Source: Limnohabitans sp. (GTDB lineage: Bacteria; Pseudomonadota; Gammaproteobacteria; Burkholderiales; Burkholderiaceae_C). Taken from it: DNA of 51,989 nt. Position numbers and translations under genes: made by a program. The DNA is taken from assembly GCA_021300495.1 (NCBI GenBank), contig JAJTDK010000004.1, positions 1 to 51,989 of the forward strand, given 5' to 3'. Below are positions 46,059 through 51,989 of the stretch, piece by piece. Position 1 is the first letter of the stretch, and each line of letters opens with the position of its first letter. Under the pieces are notes generated by a model, which was not told where the DNA came from, ran no database searches, and worked only from the letters and a program-made list of their open reading frames with translations.

Positions 46059-46976
46059 GTGAACTACGCTCAGCTTTTATTCCCTGATTTTTCCCTGATT
46101 TTGTGCGGTTACTTCTTGTGCCGGTACACACCCCTGAATCGGCCGCTTTGGCAACAAGTCGAATTCCTGGTTTATTACTTCTTGTTTCCAATATTGCTGT
46201 TTCACTCCATTGTGAAAAGTCCCTTAGACATCCATGCAACGTCTGGTTTTTTGTTGGCTGGGCTTGCCATGGGTTTCAGCGCTATTTTGATCAGCAACAG
46301 CATGCCTTATTGGCCATGGATTCGCCACAAAATAGACCTCAGAGATCACGCGGCCAGCGCCCAAATAGGCTTCAGATTCAACTCATTCATTGCCCTGGCT
46401 ATGGTCGAACGCTTGACCGGCAGCGAAGGCTTATTGTTGATTGCCGTCCTCATCGGCTTTTGCGTGCCCATGTTCAATGTGGGGGCCGTTTGGCCCATGG
46501 CGCGTCATGGCGAATCGGGCATGTTGCGTGAACTGATTCGCAACCCCCTCATCTTGGCCACCACAAGCGGTTTGGCTTTTAATTTTCTAGGTTTGCGAAT
46601 CCCTGAGGTCTTAGACCCCAGCTTGTCACGAATTGGCGCAGCCTCCTTGGCCTTGGGCCTCATGTCGGCTGGCGCGGGCATGGAATTGAAGGCACTGAAC
46701 CAAGGTAAATTTTTGGGCAGCTTGGTCCTCACGGTCAAGCACTTGGTGGTGCCCTGCTTGGCCTGGGCCTTGGCGCAACTTTTTCAATTGCCACCTCTGC
46801 AAACCACGGTGCTGCTTATTTTTTCAGGCTTGCCTACGGCCTCTACATGTTATGTACTGGCATCCAGAATGGGCTACAACGGCGGCTATGTGGCGGGCTT
46901 GGTGACTTTGTCCACCCTGCTGGGCGTTTTGAGTTTGCCTTTTGCATTGGGCGTCTTGGGCGGCTTGAAGTTTTAA
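46059..46976 (+). CDS. AEC (auxin efflux carrier)-family transporter
   Basis: A 305-residue membrane protein with about ten helices in two five-helix halves. The first half has FLVYYFLFPILLFHSI and GFRFNSFIALAMVERL; the second half has LGLMSAGAGMELKAL and LLIFSGLPTASTCYVLASRM, the AEC family crossover region. Bacterial members export or import malonate, malate and similar acids; direction and substrate are not known here. The start is GTG at 46059. The gene ends four bases inside the convergent queG. Confidence 0.88.
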   Translation: MNYAQLLFPDFSLILCGYFLCRYTPLNRPLWQQVEFLVYYFLFPILLFHSIVKSPLDIHATSGFLLAGLAMGFSAILISNSMPYWPWIRHKIDLRDHAASAQIGFRFNSFIALAMVERLTGSEGLLLIAVLIGFCVPMFNVGAVWPMARHGESGMLRELIRNPLILATTSGLAFNFLGLRIPEVLDPSLSRIGAASLALGLMSAGAGMELKALNQGKFLGSLVLTVKHLVVPCLAWALAQLFQLPPLQTTVLLIFSGLPTASTCYVLASRMGYNGGYVAGLVTLSTLLGVLSLPFALGVLGGLKF

Positions 46977-48106
46977 GTGCGATGGGCAAGTGACCAAGCA
47001 ACTTGTTCTTGCACAATGGGATCAGGATGCGACAGCCAAGGCATCAGAGCTTTGACCAAAGCGGCAGCATCTTGAGTTGATATTTTTTCGGAACCACGCA
47101 AAGCATTGCCAGCAGCTAAAGCCACGTTTCGAATCCATCTGGCATGGCCAATGCGCCGAATAGCACTCCCTTCCGTCATGTTTAAAAAAGTAGCTTCATC
47201 CCATTGAAGTAACTCTTGCAATTGCGGGGCCTTCAAGGGCTCACGCGCATCAAAATCTGGCAGCGTACTGCGCTTGGCGTATTTGTTCCAGGGACAAGCC
47301 CATTGGCAGTCGTCGCAGCCATAAATTCGATTGCCAATGAGGGGGCGCAGTTCATGCGGTATTTCACCGGCGTGTTCTATCGTGAGGTAAGAAATACATC
47401 GCCGGGCATCTAATTGATAGGGCGCCACAATGGCTTGGGTTGGGCACAGGTCAATGCAGGCTGTACATGAACCGCAATGCGATGTGATGGCCTCTGTGCT
47501 GGGCAACGCAAGGTCTACAAACAATTCCCCCAAAAAGAAAAAGGAGCCCGCCTCTCTTTGCAAAACCAATGTGTTTTTACCGCGCCACCCCTGACCACTT
47601 CGAACCGCCAACTCGGCTTCCATGACCGGCGCAGAATCAGTAAACACTCTGTGGCCAAAGGGGCCGATCAATTCGGCCATGCGATGCTGGAGTTTTTGCA
47701 GTCGGCTGCGCATGACCTTGTGATAGTCCCGCCCTCTGGCATACACAGAAATCACGGCGTGAGAAGGCCGATTCAAAGCCAAGCCTTCAGACTCTGCCGA
47801 CAACTCAGGCAGATTGCCGGGCAAATAATCCATTTGAACCGTGATCACACTGAGGGTTCCCGGTAGCAATTCTGCCGGCCTGGCACGTTTTAGGCCATGG
47901 CTTGCCATATAGTTCATGCTGCCATGGAATCCGGCAGCCAGCCAAGCCTGAAGCCCTGGCTCAGCTTCGGATAAATCCACGCCTGTCACGCCAATTTGAG
48001 AAAATCCCAGTTCCTGAGCTGCCACTTGCAACTCAGACCACAAAGCAGCAGTGTCAATTGCGCCAGCGCTTGAAGGACCAGAAAGAGAAAGATGAGTGTT
48101 GTTCAC
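46973..48106 (-). CDS. queG: Epoxyqueuosine reductase
   Basis: A 377-residue cobalamin and iron-sulfur enzyme that reduces epoxyqueuosine to queuosine in tRNA. Two ferredoxin-like clusters are shown by CGSCTACIDLCPTQAI and CDDCQWACPWNKYA. The N-terminal half has GFHGSMNYMASHGLKRARPA, and YARGRDYHKVMRSRL near residue 125. The C-terminus has a HEAT-like segment LPWLSHPDPIVQEQVAWSLA. The start as drawn is GTG 48106, which overlaps the divergent tsaE start by 15 bases; a later TTG near codon 22 is possible. Confidence 0.95.
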   Translation of the reverse strand: MNNTHLSLSGPSSAGAIDTAALWSELQVAAQELGFSQIGVTGVDLSEAEPGLQAWLAAGFHGSMNYMASHGLKRARPAELLPGTLSVITVQMDYLPGNLPELSAESEGLALNRPSHAVISVYARGRDYHKVMRSRLQKLQHRMAELIGPFGHRVFTDSAPVMEAELAVRSGQGWRGKNTLVLQREAGSFFFLGELFVDLALPSTEAITSHCGSCTACIDLCPTQAIVAPYQLDARRCISYLTIEHAGEIPHELRPLIGNRIYGCDDCQWACPWNKYAKRSTLPDFDAREPLKAPQLQELLQWDEATFLNMTEGSAIRRIGHARWIRNVALAAGNALRGSEKISTQDAAALVKALMPWLSHPDPIVQEQVAWSLAHRT

Positions 48107-48709
48107 ACCGAGATTGTAGGAACTCCCGAGCCCCTTGGCGCGGCCAGTTGGCTATGGTCGGATGAAAACCAGGCGCAACAATTTGCTCAAGCACTGGCTC
48201 AGCAAGCTGAACTCAGAGATGCCTACGTCGAACTTCAGGGTGATTTAGGGGCTGGCAAGACCACTTTTGTCAGGCACCTGCTCAAAGCACTTGGGGTTGA
48301 AGGCCACATCAAAAGTCCTACTTATGCAGTGGTGGAACCCCACGAGGCAAGGCTTTCCCCGCCGCTTGTGGCACCGACGCCGAACCCTGCTCCCATGAGC
48401 CCCCAAATTCTGAACATTTGGCATTTTGATTTCTACCGCTTCAACGACCCTCAAGAATTTGAAGAAGCCGGCTTTCGCGAATTGTTTGCCAGTCCTGGAT
48501 TGAAAATTGCCGAATGGCCCGAACAAGCCAGCGGCATGTTGCCAGTTGCAGATTTGAAATTGATCATGACTGTCAACGAACAAGAAGGCCGTTTTGTCAT
48601 GTGTGAAACACACACACGCAAAGGGCTTGCCATTTTGCTAGGCTTGCTCAAATTAAGCCCTGCCCTTGCAAACTCTGAAACCGCTCTCCATGCCCCTCCA
48701 AAGACGTGA
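48092..48709 (+). CDS. tsaE: tRNA threonylcarbamoyladenosine biosynthesis ATPase TsaE
   Basis: A 205-residue P-loop ATPase that powers the TsaB-TsaD complex making the t6A modification at tRNA position 37. The Walker A motif is GDLGAGKTT at residues 50-58. IKSPTYAVVEPHEA near 80 is the switch region, and HFDFYRFNDPQEFEEAGFRE near 120 is the family signature, with the conserved E of IAEWPEQA. A Pro-rich insert (APTPNPAPMSPQ) of about 15 residues is unusual for the family. The ATG has AGAGAAAG upstream and lies within the divergent queG 5' end. The amidase gene overlaps its end by 20 bases. Confidence 0.93.
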   Translation: MSVVHTEIVGTPEPLGAASWLWSDENQAQQFAQALAQQAELRDAYVELQGDLGAGKTTFVRHLLKALGVEGHIKSPTYAVVEPHEARLSPPLVAPTPNPAPMSPQILNIWHFDFYRFNDPQEFEEAGFRELFASPGLKIAEWPEQASGMLPVADLKLIMTVNEQEGRFVMCETHTRKGLAILLGLLKLSPALANSETALHAPPKT

Positions 48710-50003
48710 TTGGCTCAAAGCATCTGGCCTAGCCCTCATGCTAGGCTGGACAGACATCAGCCGAGGTGCCAGCTTGCTGGCGGTCCGCGTTTGGCCAGCC
48801 AAAGACTACTCACGGGTCACCTTGGAATCGGATGTTGCGCTGAAAACCAAGTACACGTTTGTTCCCTCTCCACCTCGCTTGGCCATTGACATTGAAGGCT
48901 TGGAATTAAATCCTTCCATCAAAGAATGGGTGGGGAAAATCAAACCAGATGACCCCAACATCACGGGTGTGCGTGTCGCTCAAAACAGCCCCGGTGTGGT
49001 GCGCATGGTGTTTGATTTGAAGCAAGCTGTGCAGCCGCAAGTTTTTGCACTGACACCAGTGGGCACTTATCAACACCGATTGGTCTTGGATCTTTACCCA
49101 AGCACACCAGTGGACCCTTTAGAGAGTTGGATTGCAGAACGCACTCAAAGCAGCGATGCTTTGAGTGACTGGCTGAATAAAAATTCAAACGCAGGCTCAG
49201 CCAATGCACAAGCTCCCCTCACTCCAAATGGACAAGCCCCTTCAGTTGGCCAACCTGCGGTGCAAGCTCCTCCCATCACCGACAGGTTGATTGTGGTGGC
49301 CATTGATGCGGGTCATGGCGGCGAGGACCCTGGTGCCATCGGCCCCAATGGCACCAAGGAAAAAGACGTGGTGCTTCAAATCGCATTGAAACTGAGAGAT
49401 CGAATCAATGCCACCCAAGTCAAGGGGAGCCCCATGCGCGCCTACCTGACGCGCGATGCAGATTACTTTGTACCCCTTCACGTGCGCGTCCAAAAAGCCA
49501 GAAAAGTGCAAGCAGACTTATTTGTGAGTGTGCATGCCGATGCATTTTTCACACCCAGCGCACAGGGTGCCAGTGTGTTTGCTTTGAGTCATGGTGCCGC
49601 TTCCAGCAGTGCAGCGAGGTGGATGGCATCTCAAGAAAACAAAGCTGACCTCATAGGCGGCATGAACTTCGGCGTGAAAGATTCGCAAGTGCAGCAAGCC
49701 CTGCTAGACATGAGCACATCCGCACAAATTAAGGACAGCTTGAATTTGGGCGGCGCCATTTTGCGAGAAATAGGCAATGTTGGAAGGTTGCACAAACCCA
49801 AGGTTGAACAAGCGGGTTTCGCAGTCTTAAAGGCCCCCGATATTCCCAGTGTCTTGGTGGAAACGGCCTTCATCAGCAACCCCAATGAAGAGGCCAAGTT
49901 GTCTGATGACCATTATCAAAACACCATTGCCGATGCGCTGGTGAGGGGATTGCAAAAGTACTTTGAACGCAATCCGCCTTTAGCGCGAAAACGTTCCACT
50001 TAA
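48690..50003 (+). CDS. N-acetylmuramoyl-L-alanine amidase (AmiC-like), Tat-exported
   Basis: A 437-residue periplasmic cell-wall hydrolase that cuts the septum peptide from MurNAc to separate daughter cells. It begins MPLQRRDWLKASGLALML, a twin-Arg leader as in Escherichia coli AmiC. An AMIN domain (about 40-150, for septal targeting) is followed by a Pro/Ala/Gln linker and the Amidase_3 domain from about 205. There, VVAIDAGHGGEDPGAIGP, SVHADAFFTPSAQGASVFAL and VLVETAFISNPNEEAKL carry the zinc His and Glu residues. ATG 48690 is preferred over TTG 48666. It overlaps tsaE by 20 bases. Confidence 0.94.
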   Translation: MPLQRRDWLKASGLALMLGWTDISRGASLLAVRVWPAKDYSRVTLESDVALKTKYTFVPSPPRLAIDIEGLELNPSIKEWVGKIKPDDPNITGVRVAQNSPGVVRMVFDLKQAVQPQVFALTPVGTYQHRLVLDLYPSTPVDPLESWIAERTQSSDALSDWLNKNSNAGSANAQAPLTPNGQAPSVGQPAVQAPPITDRLIVVAIDAGHGGEDPGAIGPNGTKEKDVVLQIALKLRDRINATQVKGSPMRAYLTRDADYFVPLHVRVQKARKVQADLFVSVHADAFFTPSAQGASVFALSHGAASSSAARWMASQENKADLIGGMNFGVKDSQVQQALLDMSTSAQIKDSLNLGGAILREIGNVGRLHKPKVEQAGFAVLKAPDIPSVLVETAFISNPNEEAKLSDDHYQNTIADALVRGLQKYFERNPPLARKRST

Positions 50004-50015
50004 AGTGGCATTCAC

Positions 50016-50651
50016 TTAACTTTGCTGCGCACGCCAAGCACCCCATAGGGCTATCAAGCCGGGCACAAAGATCATGGCCCAAATGATTTGACTGAGGTGT
50101 GTCTTCACAAAATCAGTTTCGCCAAAAAGGTAGCCGGCTCCGGTCAGGCCACAGACCCATATGAAACCGCCCGCCACATTGAACAACACGAACCTAGAGG
50201 GAGTCATGGCTGCCACCCCTGCAACAAAGGGAACAAATGTGCGGACAAACGGCATGAAGCGCGCCAACACAATGGTGATGCCACCATAGGTTTCGTAAAA
50301 GTTGTGCGCCCTGTCAAAAGCGGCTCGGTTAAAAAACCGAGAGTTTTCCCACTGAAATACCTTGGGTCCAAAGTACCTGCCAATGCGGTAATTCAATTGA
50401 TCGCCGGCAATGGCCGCCACAACCAGCAAGCCCATGATCCAAGGAAGGCTTAAATGTCCTGTACCACACAGGGTACCCACTACAAAAAGCAGGGAATCTC
50501 CTGGCAAGAATGGCATGACCACCAGGCCGGTTTCGACAAAAATAATCAGAAACAAGAGGGCATAGACCCAGGCCCCGTACTGGGCCACAAAGGCACCCAA
50601 ATACCGGTCAACGTGCAGTACAAAGTCTATCAATTGCATCAAGGTGTCCAT
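50016..50651 (-). CDS. DedA-family membrane protein
   Basis: A 211-residue inner-membrane protein with about five helices. DedA-family marks are FVETGLVVMPFLPGDSLLF near residue 40 with its re-entrant acidic region, AAIAGDQLNYRIGRYFG, and VLARFMPFVRTFVPFVAGVA with the conserved Arg residues needed in studied members. DedA proteins act as lipid carrier flippases (undecaprenyl phosphate or phospholipid) with proton coupling. The start at 50651 (MDTLMQLIDF) is chosen over one 16 codons upstream. It lies in reverse orientation between the amidase and mutL genes. Confidence 0.92.
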   Translation of the reverse strand: MDTLMQLIDFVLHVDRYLGAFVAQYGAWVYALLFLIIFVETGLVVMPFLPGDSLLFVVGTLCGTGHLSLPWIMGLLVVAAIAGDQLNYRIGRYFGPKVFQWENSRFFNRAAFDRAHNFYETYGGITIVLARFMPFVRTFVPFVAGVAAMTPSRFVLFNVAGGFIWVCGLTGAGYLFGETDFVKTHLSQIIWAMIFVPGLIALWGAWRAQQS

Positions 50652-50750
50652 CCTTAGATTATCCCTTGCTTGACGGTTTATCAGCGCCCTGTGCCGCAAT
50701 TCCAGATGCCCAATAGGTGATGACCACCTCCAAGCACCTACAATTTGAGA

Positions 50751-51989
50751 ATGTCTGAACCTTTACCCCGTCGATCCATCCGTGAATTACCCGATGTGCT
50801 GATCAGCCAAATCGCTGCGGGTGAGGTGGTTGAACGCCCTGCTTCTGTGGTCAGAGAGTTGGTTGACAATGCCATTGATGCAGGCGCTCGCCAGATCACG
50901 CTCAGACTTTTAGGGGGTGGCATTAGGCTGATTTCGGTTGAAGACGATGGTTGCGGTATTCCCGCTGAAGAGTTAGCTGTGGCTTTAAAGCGCCACGCCA
51001 CCAGCAAAATTGTGAACCTTCAAGACTTGGAGTCTGTGGCCACCATGGGCTTCAGGGGTGAGGCACTGGCGGCCATCAATTCAGTGTCCGAAATGAGCCT
51101 GTCGTCTCGAACTGAGGAAGCCTCCAGTGCTTTCATCTTGGACGGTCAAACGGGAGAAGTGAAACCCGCTGCCCGAGCCATTGGCACCACCGTTGAAGTG
51201 AAGGAGTTGTTTTTCTCCACGCCAGCCCGTCGCCATTTTTTAAAATCTGAAAACACCGAACTGGCGCATTGCATTGAAGCAGTGAGGCGCCACGCCTTGG
51301 TTCGCCCTGAAGTGAGCTTTGCCATTTGGCACGAAGGCAAAATCGCAGCGCAATGGCGCAGTCACCCTGGCGAGGCCGGTTGGAATCAGCGTTTGGCCGA
51401 TGTCTTGGGTGAAGAGTTTGTGGCGTCTTCGGTCAACATTGATTTTCGTTCTGGCCCTGTGCATGTCAGGGGCAGGGCCGGCACACCCGATGCAGCGCGA
51501 GCGCGTGCAGACCAACAATTTGCTTATGTGAACGGCCGCTTTGTGCGAGACAAAGTCATCACGCATGGCGCGCGCAGTGCCTACGAAGATGTGCTTCATG
51601 GCCATCGACAGCCTGTGTATGTGTTGTATTTGCAGATGGACCCCACGCGTGTAGATGTCAATGTTCACCCCACCAAAATTGAAGTACGGTTTCGCGACAG
51701 TCGGGAAGTGCATCAAGCCATGCGGCACGCGATTGAAAGCGCATTGGCAGTGCCCCGAGCGCAACTTATTTCGACAACGTCCGCAATTGCACAATCTAAT
51801 GCGCCATCTACGGCATCGTCTTCAGCCCCTGCTCAAAACACTTGGGCACAACGCGGCATGGCATTTGGCGCAAATCGTTTGGATGAAGACCCTGCCAGAG
51901 CAATGGCAGATTTAAAAGCCTTGTGGAGCAACCCACCGCAAGTAGAAGAAGAAAGTCCTGCAGGCTTTTCAAGCGCGAAAATTCAATTG
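50751..51989 (+). CDS. mutL: DNA mismatch repair protein MutL (partial, cut by right edge)
   Basis: The first 413 codons of a GHKL ATPase; the gene runs off the window. The MutL ATP-binding motifs are complete: ISQIAAGEVVERPASVVREL, with the catalytic Glu in VREL, DNAIDAGARQ, VEDDGCGIPAEE, and MGFRGEALAAINSVSE. The transducer domain follows with FAYVNGRFVRDK and VDVNVHPTKIEVRF. From about residue 345 the linker becomes Ser/Ala-rich. The C-terminal dimerisation domain is outside the window. ATG 50751 is the only good start. Confidence 0.96.
   Translation, partial: MSEPLPRRSIRELPDVLISQIAAGEVVERPASVVRELVDNAIDAGARQITLRLLGGGIRLISVEDDGCGIPAEELAVALKRHATSKIVNLQDLESVATMGFRGEALAAINSVSEMSLSSRTEEASSAFILDGQTGEVKPAARAIGTTVEVKELFFSTPARRHFLKSENTELAHCIEAVRRHALVRPEVSFAIWHEGKIAAQWRSHPGEAGWNQRLADVLGEEFVASSVNIDFRSGPVHVRGRAGTPDAARARADQQFAYVNGRFVRDKVITHGARSAYEDVLHGHRQPVYVLYLQMDPTRVDVNVHPTKIEVRFRDSREVHQAMRHAIESALAVPRAQLISTTSAIAQSNAPSTASSSAPAQNTWAQRGMAFGANRLDEDPARAMADLKALWSNPPQVEEESPAGFSSAKIQL

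Overview
The window reads as ordinary chromosome from a betaproteobacterium of the Burkholderiales, most like the Comamonadaceae. The evidence is the gene content: a cyanophycin synthetase end, two orphan Bug-type receptors, two TRAP transporters, parE-parC, dapA-bamC, coaBC-dut, pyrG-kdsA-eno-ftsB, and queG/tsaE/amidase/mutL. The base composition looks moderate rather than very GC-rich, which would fit a freshwater lineage related to Limnohabitans or Rhodoferax; this is an inference, and no rRNA was available to test it. I saw no tRNA, rRNA, insertion sequence, prophage or CRISPR array. No stretch above 300 bases lacks a gene; the largest gap is the 280-base etfB/TRAP-1 promoter region.

Layout. 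1-6150: the end of a cyanophycin synthetase gene, then a leftward group of etfB-etfA, an acyl-CoA dehydrogenase, a nitronate monooxygenase-like flavoprotein and a membrane acyltransferase. 6155-9992: a rightward TRAP uptake operon with an HSL-type esterase. 9977-13619: an MscS channel and an HDAC-family deacylase (leftward), then lytic transglycosylase mltB and a small Trp-rich protein (rightward). 13620-19734: a solute-utilisation island. Two NAD(P)-dependent dehydrogenases and a Bug receptor run left, and a second TRAP operon runs right from a promoter region with several dyads. 19778-28239: comEC, a RidA protein, an atypical orphan response regulator, and parC and parE. 28377-33185: a methyltransferase, dapA, bamC, a tiny Ala/Pro-rich lipoprotein, a ribosomal oxygenase-like cupin and an FKBP isomerase. 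33213-40465: dut and coaBC leftward; pyrG, kdsA, eno, ftsB, pnuC and an NadR-like kinase rightward. 40472-46976: hslO, a gamma-carbonic anhydrase-like protein, a DUF455 protein, a broken PLP-enzyme gene, a 23-bp tandem repeat, xerD with a coupled Bug receptor, and an AEC transporter. 46973-51989: queG, tsaE, an N-acetylmuramoyl-L-alanine amidase, dedA, and mutL cut by the right edge.

How the genes fit together. ETF passes electrons from the acyl-CoA dehydrogenase to the respiratory chain. Each TRAP set pairs one periplasmic receptor with a DctQ/DctM membrane complex, and in both a strong intrinsic terminator sits exactly between receptor and membrane genes. PnuC and the NadR-like kinase form a nicotinamide riboside salvage pair. 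I did not find a convincing wholly new system. The items most worth a second look are the repeated receptor-terminator-permease layout, the 23-bp array beside xerD, the internally deleted PLP-enzyme gene, the hairpin in the leader of the small lipoprotein, the nested operators before etfB and TRAP-1, and the Cys-rich tail on the NadR-like kinase.
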